This document shows, one piece after another, positions 1-4,947 of a DNA stretch of 8,679 nt; position 1 is the stretch's first letter; every line of letters begins with the position of its first letter. The stretch lies in assembly GCA_947632255.1 (NCBI GenBank), contig CANROL010000041.1:1-8679 (forward strand), read 5' to 3'. The notes below the pieces were generated by a model. The model saw nothing but the letters and a program-made list of their open reading frames with translations. It did not search any database and was not told the origin of the DNA. The position numbers were made by a program, and so were the translations under genes. Origin of the DNA: an uncultured Bacilli bacterium. GTDB taxonomy: Bacteria > Bacillota_I > Bacilli_A > RF39 > UBA660.

Positions 1-855
1 AAAGCAGAATATGGAAAACAGGTTATGAAAGAACTTTCTAAGGAATTAAGAAAAACTTTAGGTACAGGATTTTCTGTTTCAAACTTACAGTACATGAGAA
101 GATTTTATTTAGAATATCCAAAACAACAGACAGTGTCTGTTAAATTAAGTTGGTCTCATTATTGTGAATTATTAAGTATTGAGAATGTTGAGGAGCGAAA
201 CTTTTATGAAAAAGAATGTATTAACTCTAACTGGAGCGTACGAGAATTAAAAAGACAATTAGAAACTTCTTTATTTGAAAGATTACTACTTTCTGAAGGA
301 AAAAAGAATAAGGAAAAAGTTTATGAATTATCAAAAGTTGGACAAACACTTAATACACCTGAAGATGTATTAAAAGAACCTTATGTATTTGAATTTTTAG
401 GAGTTAAAGAAAATAAACCAATTTTAGAAAAAGATTTAGAGCAAAAGCTAGTAAAACATATTGAAGAATTTTTGCTTGAATTAGGGAAAGGTTTTATGTT
501 TGTGGGCACTCAACAAAGAATTACTTTAGGTAATACTCATTATTATGTTGATGTGGTTTTTTATAACAAAATATTAAAATGTTATGTTTTAATTGATTTA
601 AAAGTTGGACAAATGAAAGCTGAATATGCCGGTCAAATGAATATGTATCTAAATTACTATAATGAAGAAATAAATGATAAAGACGATAATAAACCAATAG
701 GTATAATTCTTTGTAGAAGTAAAAAGGATATTGCAATTGATTATGCTTTAGGTGGACTTTCAAACAATGTTTTTGCTTCTACTTATACTTATTATATTCC
801 TAAAAAAGAAGAATTAATTAATGAAGTAGAAAAAGTTTTAAATCATAATAAATAG
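1..855 (+). CDS. YhcG-like PDDEXK nuclease (DUF1016), 5'-truncated
   Basis: This is the C-terminal 284 codons of a YhcG/DUF1016 family protein. The reading frame is open from base 1, and the eight codons before the first ATG (base 25) read KAEYGKQV. That continues the family's usual '..AEYGK.. KELSKEL' block, so the ATG at 25 is internal and the true start lies upstream. The N-terminal helical domain (KELSKEL, GFSVSNLQYMRRFY) is followed by the C-terminal PDDEXK nuclease core. In visible codons, the core has YVDVVFYN with Asp184, then LIDLKVG with Asp199 and Lys201, then EYAGQMNMYLNYY. An Asp-x-Lys instead of Glu-x-Lys is normal in this family. The family is predicted to cut DNA, possibly branched structures, and is often found near restriction, phage or other mobile genes; its exact substrate is not settled. 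A terminator follows 62 bases after the stop. Family membership is secure; the function is inferred. Confidence 0.92.
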   Translation, partial: KAEYGKQVMKELSKELRKTLGTGFSVSNLQYMRRFYLEYPKQQTVSVKLSWSHYCELLSIENVEERNFYEKECINSNWSVRELKRQLETSLFERLLLSEGKKNKEKVYELSKVGQTLNTPEDVLKEPYVFEFLGVKENKPILEKDLEQKLVKHIEEFLLELGKGFMFVGTQQRITLGNTHYYVDVVFYNKILKCYVLIDLKVGQMKAEYAGQMNMYLNYYNEEINDKDDNKPIGIILCRSKKDIAIDYALGGLSNNVFASTYTYYIPKKEELINEVEKVLNHNK

Positions 856-917
856 AAATAATTCATCAAGTAGTACTAAATACTTTTTTACTTGAATGCA
901 AAACTCATATTTTTATT

Positions 918-958
918 GCCCCATATTGTTTATTAAGCCTAGAATATGGGCTTTTTTT
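918..958 (+). terminator. Rho-independent terminator of the YhcG-like gene
   Basis: The left arm GCCCCATATT (918-927) pairs with AATATGGGC (943-951) with one bulged C. The 15-nt loop is followed at once by seven T residues (952-958). It ends transcription of the nuclease gene on the plus strand. A weaker hairpin, AAGTA (868-872) with TACTT (881-885), lies just before it. Confidence 0.85.
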
Positions 959-971
959 AAATAATTAAATT

Positions 972-997
972 AAAAAAGAACCTTAAAAAGATTCTTT
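972..997 (-). terminator. Weak AT-rich terminator, possibly for dinD
   Basis: On the minus strand AAAGAA (997-992) pairs with TTCTTT (980-975) and is followed by more T residues. The stem is only six A-T-rich pairs plus a poor closing region, so it would be weak. It lies about 100 bases beyond the dinD stop in the right orientation. No better candidate is seen between dinD and the convergent nuclease terminator. Confidence 0.3.
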
Positions 998-1043
998 AAA
1001 ACAGTAAATATACTAATAATAAATTCTTTGAAAATTTGGTCAA

Positions 1044-1063
1044 CTACAACTTGTAGAAATATA
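1044..1063 (-). repeat. CTAC/GTAG hairpin and one arm of an inverted repeat flanking dinD
   Basis: The minus strand reads TTTCTACAAGTTGTAG, a small hairpin with CTACAA and TTGTAG as perfect arms around one base. The plus-strand word GTAGAAATATA (1053-1063) recurs in inverted orientation at 1968-1978, just upstream of dinD, so the pair brackets the gene. The hairpin resembles the TTTCTAC-loop-GTAG core of Cas12a-type CRISPR repeats, but there is only this one copy and the base after GTAG differs. Confidence 0.4.
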
Positions 1064-1100
1064 CATCAATCTTTTTTATTTATAATAATAACTAAATTTT

Positions 1101-1934
1101 TTAATTTGCCTCAATTTTTTGTAACTCTGTTTTTTCTAATTCTTTAATTGATTTTTTAGGAGTAGGCAAATCTTCAGGCATTGTAGTACCTAATTTTTTC
1201 ATAGTTTCTCTAATTGCTTTTCCTACTATATAATGTGTATTTGTAGCTTTTATTTCATTAGGTTCATTTTGCATTTCTAACAATGCTTCTGTTTGTGAAA
1301 TTCTAAATATGTTTGCTCCTAATTCTACGCTTCCCATATTATCTAAAATATCTTCTCGATATCTTAAACCTTTTCTTTTAGCTATATCATTCGCAGTTTC
1401 ACCATTATATAATCCTCGGTAGCCGGCATTGGTAAAGCTATCAAAATTTTTAACTCCTTTTTGTTTAGCAATTTTATATAATGTTTTGTTACCATCTTTT
1501 GTTTGTTTTCTTCTATATAATCTTTTTTCATCTTCATTTAATTTATTAAATTCTTCTTCTGTCAATTCCATTTTTCTAGTTTGTACTGCAAAATAAGTTT
1601 GACCTAAAGCAACTGTTTTATGTCTAGCAGGATTAGCATTTTGTACAATTAAATAACATGCATAGCGAGAAAGCTTATAATCTATAACTTCTTTAGTAGC
1701 TCCTTTAGGCATTTTTATCGTTTTCCCTTTAAGGGGAAAATGTTGTTCCACATTAAAACCACTTAATTTACAACTTTCTTTTGCTTTACTAATTACCTTT
1801 GCAAAATGCTCCCATTTTGAATATTCTAAAGCTAACATTAATTCTCTTGCTTCCCAATATTCATTTCCAAATTCATCGATATGTTTAATATCTTCAAATG
1901 TTTTTTCTTGATATTCTTCTAATTTATTTTCCAT
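1101..1934 (-). CDS. dinD: DNA-damage-inducible protein D (DinD)
   Basis: A 277-residue protein matching DinD along its whole length. The N-terminal Bro-N-like part contains EYWEARELMLALEYSKWEHF (residues 25-44), KAKESCKLSGFNVEQHF and YKLSRYACYLIVQNANP. The C-terminal half carries the characteristic YKIAKQKGVKNFDSFTNAGY, RGLYNGETANDIAKRKG and VELGANIFRISQTEALL blocks. E. coli DinD is an SOS-induced protein reported to inhibit RecA-driven strand exchange. In other bacteria the family often travels with mobile elements and defence genes. A GTG at 1943 is in frame, but it lies inside the Shine-Dalgarno sequence (AAAGGGTGG). The ATG at 1934, five bases after that site, is therefore the better start. 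An extended -10 promoter lies upstream. No clear LexA box is visible, so SOS control here is unproven. Confidence 0.93.
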   Translation of the reverse strand: MENKLEEYQEKTFEDIKHIDEFGNEYWEARELMLALEYSKWEHFAKVISKAKESCKLSGFNVEQHFPLKGKTIKMPKGATKEVIDYKLSRYACYLIVQNANPARHKTVALGQTYFAVQTRKMELTEEEFNKLNEDEKRLYRRKQTKDGNKTLYKIAKQKGVKNFDSFTNAGYRGLYNGETANDIAKRKGLRYREDILDNMGSVELGANIFRISQTEALLEMQNEPNEIKATNTHYIVGKAIRETMKKLGTTMPEDLPTPKKSIKELEKTELQKIEAN

Positions 1935-1967
1935 TTTAACCACCCTTTCTTTCTACAATAGATTTTA

Positions 1968-1978
1968 TATATTTCTAC
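1968..1978 (+). repeat. Second arm of the inverted repeat flanking dinD
   Basis: TATATTTCTAC is the exact inverse complement of GTAGAAATATA at 1053-1063. On the plus strand the shorter word TTTCTAC also occurs at 1950-1956, 22 bases from its copy at 1972-1978. The two copies lie between the dinD -10 box and its start codon. They could be operator half-sites or simply AT-rich chance matches. Confidence 0.35.
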
Positions 1979-1985
1979 TAATCAT

Positions 1986-1994
1986 ATTATATCA
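1986..1994 (-). promoter_or_regulatory. Extended -10 promoter of dinD
   Basis: The minus strand reads TGATATAAT, a perfect TATAAT with the TGn extension. No good -35 is present at 16-18 bases upstream (best is TGGAAT at 2014-2009), as is common for extended -10 promoters. The predicted transcript would start near 1979, giving a leader of about 45 nt. Confidence 0.6.
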
Positions 1995-2042
1995 AAAAAT
2001 ATAGGTGAATTCCAGTGTTTAGACAAGCTAAATCAATAAATT

Positions 2043-2375
2043 TTAAAAATATTTTTCATCTAACAAAGGCATTATTGTAATACATGGTTCTTCATAAGGA
2101 TGAACTTTTTTAATTTCTTTAATAATCTTTTTAATATCTTTTTTATTACATACAATTTCTAATTTTACTTCTTCAACTATTTCTAAATTATTACATGTAC
2201 CAATATAAGGTTTTGCATCTTTATTAGGCTTAAAAGTTCCTAAAACAGGATAACATATAGAACAATAACTATAGTTACCTATGATACCTCCTTTATTTAA
2301 ACATATGGTATTTCTAATTATATCAACATAATCCAGAGGAGTTGTAACTCCAATTATAACTTTTTTATATTTCAT
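2043..2375 (-). CDS. Stand-alone NIF3/YqfO-type CutA-like domain protein
   Basis: A 110-residue protein matching the extra domain found inside longer NIF3/YqfO proteins, and also known as a free-standing protein. Visible signatures are GGIIGNYSYCS (residues 29-39), LGTFKPNKDAKPYIG (45-59) and the family-defining HPYEEP (92-97). This domain has a ferredoxin-like fold similar to CutA and PII and trimerises in its relatives. The flanking NIF3 domains that bind two metals are absent, so metal-dependent hydrolase activity is not expected. Several cysteines (25, 38, 41, 61, 76, 98) are present. The role is unknown; a regulatory or ligand-binding function is a guess. The start is well fixed by the Shine-Dalgarno AAGAGG (2386-2381) five bases before the ATG. 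It is divergent from the LigD-like gene and on the same strand as dinD, which lies 108 bases downstream. Confidence 0.8.
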   Translation of the reverse strand: MKYKKVIIGVTTPLDYVDIIRNTICLNKGGIIGNYSYCSICYPVLGTFKPNKDAKPYIGTCNNLEIVEEVKLEIVCNKKDIKKIIKEIKKVHPYEEPCITIMPLLDEKYF

Positions 2376-2458
2376 AAATACCTCTTATAATATATTATTA
2401 AAAAATATTAATTATATTATTATTAATTTTTGCCAAACTAATAAAGAGGTTATGTACT
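2376..2458. promoter_or_regulatory. Divergent promoter region between the NIF3-like and LigD-like genes
   Basis: These 83 bases must drive two diverging genes. Shine-Dalgarno sites are clear for both: AAGAGG on the minus strand (2386-2381) and AGAGGT on the plus strand (2445-2450, eight bases before the ATG). Several TATTAT/TATAAT-like words are present, but the region is nearly pure A+T and no -35/-10 pair stands out. Exact promoters cannot be assigned. Confidence 0.4.
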
Positions 2459-3826
2459 ATGGCAAATTTAAAAAAATATAATAATAAAAGAAATTTTAAT
2501 AAAACCAAAGAACCTATAGGAAAAGTTGCGAAAAAAAGCAAAAAATTAAAATATTGTATCCAACATCATTTAGCTCGTCGTGATCATTATGATTTTCGCC
2601 TAGAATTAGATGGAGTATTACTAAGTTGGGCCGTACCCAAAGGACCATCCACTAATCCTAAAGATAAACGACTTGCCGTTCATGTTGAAGATCATCCATT
2701 ATCTTATCGCACTTTTGAAGGCACTATTCCTAAAGGTGAATATGGTGGGGGTACTGTTATGCTTTGGGATATTGGCTACTATGAACCAATAGGCAATTTT
2801 AAAAATGATTACAAACATGGTTTTATTAAATTTATCTTACATGGTAAACGTCTTAAAGGTACATTTACTTTAGTTTATTTTAAAGAAGATAATTGGTTAT
2901 TAATAAAAGAAAAAGATAAATATGTAAACTCTCTAAACATCCAAGATTATGAAACCAGTATTAAAACTAATCGCACTATGAATGAAATTGCTAATCATAA
3001 AGCAAAGACTAAAAAGCCCAGAACATCCATAAAAAATTCCACTGTATGTGGAATTAAGATAACTAATCCCGATAAAGTAATCTTTAAAAATCCTAAAATA
3101 ACCAAACTTGATATAGCTCTATATTATCATAAAATAGCTAAAAAAATGTTACCATATATTAAAAATCGTTTAATAAGCACAATTAGAATGCCTGATGGTT
3201 ATAAAGGTGAAAAGTTTTTTAAAAAGCATTTTGAAACTAATCCCTATTTAGGCAAAGTAACTATCCCTAATTTTAAAGGAAATAGAGAAGATTTTTATTA
3301 TATAAAAGATGAACAAGGCTTAATTTATGAAATTCAAATGAATAGTTATGAGTTCCATATCTGGGGGAGTCAAATTACGGATTTAAACCATCCTGATTTA
3401 ATGGTTTTTGATTTAGATCCTGATGCTGGTTTAAATATCCAAAAAGTAAGGGAAGCTGTTAAAGATTTAAAAGGCATTTTAAAAGAATTTAATTTAAAAG
3501 CTACTCTTAAAACCAGTGGAGGGAAGGGCTATCACATTTTAGTACCAATTAACAGTAAAATTACTTGGTCTAAATTTACCAAAATTGCCGAGAATATTGC
3601 CGATTTAATGGAAGCCCGTTTTCCGGATAAATACACCAGCAATATTAGACTTAAAGCTCGTGAAAATAAAGTGTTTATTGATTGGGAAAGAAACACTAAA
3701 GGTGCAACCAGTGTTGCTCCCTATTCCTTAAGGCTAAAAGAAAAACCTAGTATATCACTTCCTATTACTTGGTCTAATTTAGCAAATATTAAACCTAATG
3801 AAGAACTAATTACAAAATACATCTAA
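2459..3826 (+). CDS. ligD: LigD-like protein: 3'-phosphoesterase plus primase-polymerase, no ligase domain
   Basis: A 455-residue two-domain protein of the bacterial end-joining LigD family. Residues about 25-150 are the 3'-phosphoesterase domain, with metal and phosphate ligands His37, His43, Asp45 and Arg47 (QHHLARRDHYDFRLEL) and His79/Tyr83 (EDHPLSYRTFEG). A basic linker (170-192) leads to the archaeo-eukaryotic primase-type polymerase (about 195-455). That domain has catalytic Asp318/Asp320 (VFDLDPD), the SGGKGYH loop (353-359) and the third acidic residue Asp408 (FIDWERNTKGATSVAPYS). All key residues are present, so both activities are plausible: trimming 3' ends and adding nucleotides or short fills at breaks. 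The ATP-dependent ligase domain of full LigD proteins, with its KxDG motif, is absent. Neither Ku nor a separate ligase is in the window; they would have to be encoded elsewhere. The ATG at 2459 follows AGAGGT at normal spacing; the ATG at 2452 is out of frame. Confidence 0.93.
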   Translation: MANLKKYNNKRNFNKTKEPIGKVAKKSKKLKYCIQHHLARRDHYDFRLELDGVLLSWAVPKGPSTNPKDKRLAVHVEDHPLSYRTFEGTIPKGEYGGGTVMLWDIGYYEPIGNFKNDYKHGFIKFILHGKRLKGTFTLVYFKEDNWLLIKEKDKYVNSLNIQDYETSIKTNRTMNEIANHKAKTKKPRTSIKNSTVCGIKITNPDKVIFKNPKITKLDIALYYHKIAKKMLPYIKNRLISTIRMPDGYKGEKFFKKHFETNPYLGKVTIPNFKGNREDFYYIKDEQGLIYEIQMNSYEFHIWGSQITDLNHPDLMVFDLDPDAGLNIQKVREAVKDLKGILKEFNLKATLKTSGGKGYHILVPINSKITWSKFTKIAENIADLMEARFPDKYTSNIRLKARENKVFIDWERNTKGATSVAPYSLRLKEKPSISLPITWSNLANIKPNEELITKYI

Positions 3827-3850
3827 TATATAGATAATATACATATAAAT

Positions 3851-3886
3851 ACATATAATATATTGACAATAAACATATAATATATT
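3851..3886 (+). repeat. 14-bp direct repeat, likely toxin-antitoxin operator
   Basis: ACATATAATATATT occurs at 3851-3864 and again at 3873-3886. The 22-base spacing is about two helical turns. A third partial copy starts at 3841 (ACATATAAAT). The second copy includes the perfect palindrome TAATATATTA (3878-3887). The repeats overlap the first bases of the -35, the spacer and the start of the -10 of the promoter. That is the usual place for autoregulation by a ribbon-helix-helix antitoxin such as RelB. The operator role is inferred. Confidence 0.55.
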
Positions 3887-3891
3887 AAAAT
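3863..3891 (+). promoter_or_regulatory. Promoter of the RelB-YafQ operon
   Basis: A perfect -35 TTGACA (3863-3868) and a -10 TAAAAT (3886-3891) are separated by 17 bases. The predicted transcript start is near 3898, leaving a leader of about 20 nt. That leader contains the weak ribosome site GTGGTG before the ATG at 3918. Confidence 0.8.
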
Positions 3892-3917
3892 ATATATACA
3901 GAAAGTGTGGTGTTAAT

Positions 3918-4211
3918 ATGGCTAGTCTAACAAGTATAATAAATGTTAATGTCCCAACAGAAGTAAAAGAAGAAGCTACAATTCTATTTAATGATTTAGG
4001 TCTAAATATGAGTACCGCGATAAATATGTTTTTAAAAAAGTCTATTAGTGAATGGGCTATACCTTTTGAAGTAAGTGCTAAAAAACCTACTCATAGTTTA
4101 CGAAAAGCATTAAAAGAAGGAGAAGATATTTTAAACAATAAAGTGGATTCTAAAGGATACCATGATGTTGATAAAATGTTTGAAGATATTTTAAATGAAG
4201 ATCGAAACTAA
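3918..4211 (+). CDS. dinJ: RelB/DinJ family antitoxin
   Basis: A 97-residue antitoxin. Residues about 6-45 form the ribbon-helix-helix DNA-binding part: strand SIINVNVP, then helix EVKEEATILFNDLGL, then MSTAINMFLKKSI, followed by the family's WAIPFEV block (46-52). The charged C-terminal part (60-97) would wrap the toxin. It neutralises the YafQ-type toxin encoded next and, with it, represses the operon through the direct repeats upstream. The toxin start codon lies inside its last codons (17-base overlap, 4195-4211), which couples translation and is typical of these pairs. The ATG at 3918 gives the expected family N-terminus. Confidence 0.93.
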   Translation: MASLTSIINVNVPTEVKEEATILFNDLGLNMSTAINMFLKKSISEWAIPFEVSAKKPTHSLRKALKEGEDILNNKVDSKGYHDVDKMFEDILNEDRN

Positions 4212-4503
4212 ATCTACATTATATGAAATAAAAACTACCCAAGAATTTCGTAAACAATTAAAAAAATTAAATAAGCAAGGAAAAGATTTAGACAAATTAA
4301 AAGAAGTAATTTTAAAATTAGGTAATAATGAAAAACTAGATGATAAATACCGCAATCATTATTTAGTTAACAATAAATATTATAAGAATTGTCAAGAATG
4401 TCATATCGAGCCGGATTGGTTATTAATATATAAAATAGAAAATAAAGAATTAATTATTATTTTATTATCAACCGGAAGTCATAGTGAATTATTTTCAAAA
4501 TAG
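4195..4503 (+). CDS. yafQ: YafQ family mRNA-interferase toxin
   Basis: A 102-residue ribosome-dependent mRNA endonuclease of the RelE superfamily, YafQ branch. The family pattern runs through the protein: FRKQLKKLNKQGKDLDKLKEVI (residues 18-39), YRNH (52-55), CHIEPDWLLIY (69-79) and the C-terminal TGSHSELF (93-100). The residues matching the E. coli YafQ active site, His55, His70, Asp74, His96 and Phe100, are all present, so the toxin looks active. It would cut mRNA on the ribosome, slowing growth when the unstable antitoxin is lost. It overlaps the antitoxin gene by 17 bases. It has no strong ribosome site of its own and probably depends on coupled translation. No terminator is seen before the secG promoter about 50 bases on. 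Confidence 0.94.
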   Translation: MKIETKSTLYEIKTTQEFRKQLKKLNKQGKDLDKLKEVILKLGNNEKLDDKYRNHYLVNNKYYKNCQECHIEPDWLLIYKIENKELIIILLSTGSHSELFSK

Positions 4504-4552
4504 CCAAAATAGCATATATATTAACGATATTTCAATAAAATCACAAAAAATA

Positions 4553-4581
4553 TTGTACAATTCCTAAAAATTTGCTATAAT
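4553..4581 (+). promoter_or_regulatory. Promoter of secG
   Basis: The -35 TTGTAC (4553-4558) and a perfect -10 TATAAT (4576-4581) are 17 bases apart. A TG at 4573-4574 makes an extended -10. The predicted start is near 4588, only a few bases before the Shine-Dalgarno AAAGGA, so the leader is short. Confidence 0.82.
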
Positions 4582-4605
4582 ACTTCATACAAAGGAATGA
4601 TTATA

Positions 4606-4824
4606 ATGTTAGAAACAATTTTATTAATAGTATCTGTTTTAATAATTGCTGTTGTTTTATTACAAGGAGATAAAGCTAGTGATGCTGGCCAAATCATCAG
4701 TGGTGGTAATGAAACTTTATTTCAAAATATGAAAGAAAGAGGCTTTGAACTATTTATTAGTCGCTTTACTTTAGTTCTTGGTGTTATCTTCTTTGTAATA
4801 TCTCTAATCTTATTTTTAAAATAA
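4606..4824 (+). CDS. secG: Preprotein translocase subunit SecG
   Basis: A 72-residue membrane protein with the SecG layout. It has a first membrane helix (residues 2-19, ETILLIVSVLIIAVVLLQ), a cytoplasmic loop with the family pattern LLQGDKASDAGQIISGGNETLF, and a second helix (about 53-71) with a positively charged end. It assists SecA-driven protein export as the third subunit of SecYEG. An ATG at 4597 is also in frame. The ATG at 4606 is preferred because AAAGGA (4591-4596) then stands nine bases upstream, whereas it would touch the 4597 codon. It is a one-gene unit with its own promoter and terminator. In Gram-positives secG often sits near rnr and smpB; neither is here. Confidence 0.92.
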   Translation: MLETILLIVSVLIIAVVLLQGDKASDAGQIISGGNETLFQNMKERGFELFISRFTLVLGVIFFVISLILFLK

Positions 4825-4833
4825 TTAACTATT

Positions 4834-4863
4834 AAAAGCTTATTGAAATAAATAAGTTTTTTT
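4834..4863 (+). terminator. Rho-independent terminator of secG
   Basis: CTTATT (4839-4844) pairs with AATAAG (4851-4856) around a six-base loop. The preceding AAAA can pair with the first T residues across one bulged G. Seven T residues (4857-4863) follow. It lies ten bases after the secG stop. Confidence 0.72.
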
Positions 4864-4890
4864 GTGGTAAAAATTGTCATCATAAAATAA

Positions 4891-4904
4891 CGAATATATG
4901 TTTA
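4891..4904 (+). promoter_or_regulatory. Candidate LexA (SOS) box at the repair operon promoter
   Basis: CGAATATATGTTTA fits the Gram-positive LexA box CGAACRNRYGTTYC at 12 of 14 positions. It misses the fifth base (T for C) and the last (A for C). It overlaps the first four bases of the -35, a classic repressor position, and the operon encodes putative DNA-repair proteins. The lost C in the first half-site weakens the case. Confidence 0.4.
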
Positions 4905-4929
4905 CAAAACGTACATTAGTTGCTATAAT
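4901..4929 (+). promoter_or_regulatory. Promoter of the radical SAM / DUF4130 / GroEL-like operon
   Basis: The -35 TTTACA (4901-4906) and a perfect -10 TATAAT (4924-4929) are 17 bases apart, with a TGC extension before the -10. The predicted start is near 4936, which puts the Shine-Dalgarno AGGTGA (4936-4941) at the very 5' end of the message. The leader would be only about 12 nt. Confidence 0.82.
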
Positions 4930-4947
4930 AATTATAGGTGAAATAAA

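Noticed and set aside
521..763. Minus-strand open frame of 80 codons inside the YhcG-like gene.
   Set aside because: It lies fully within a well-supported plus-strand family gene, has no ribosome site and shows no recognisable domain.
1040..1066. A CRISPR array of Cas12a type.
   Set aside because: Only one repeat-like hairpin is present, with no spacer-repeat periodicity and no cas genes in the window.
1721..1740. Strong inverted repeat TTTTCCC..GGGGAAAA.
   Set aside because: It is inside the intact dinD frame, encoding part of the conserved QHFPLKGK region, and has no T-tract, so it is unlikely to be a terminator.
3827..3862. A terminator between the LigD-like gene and the toxin-antitoxin operon.
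   Set aside because: The stretch is repeated ATATA sequence without a GC-containing stem or T-tract.
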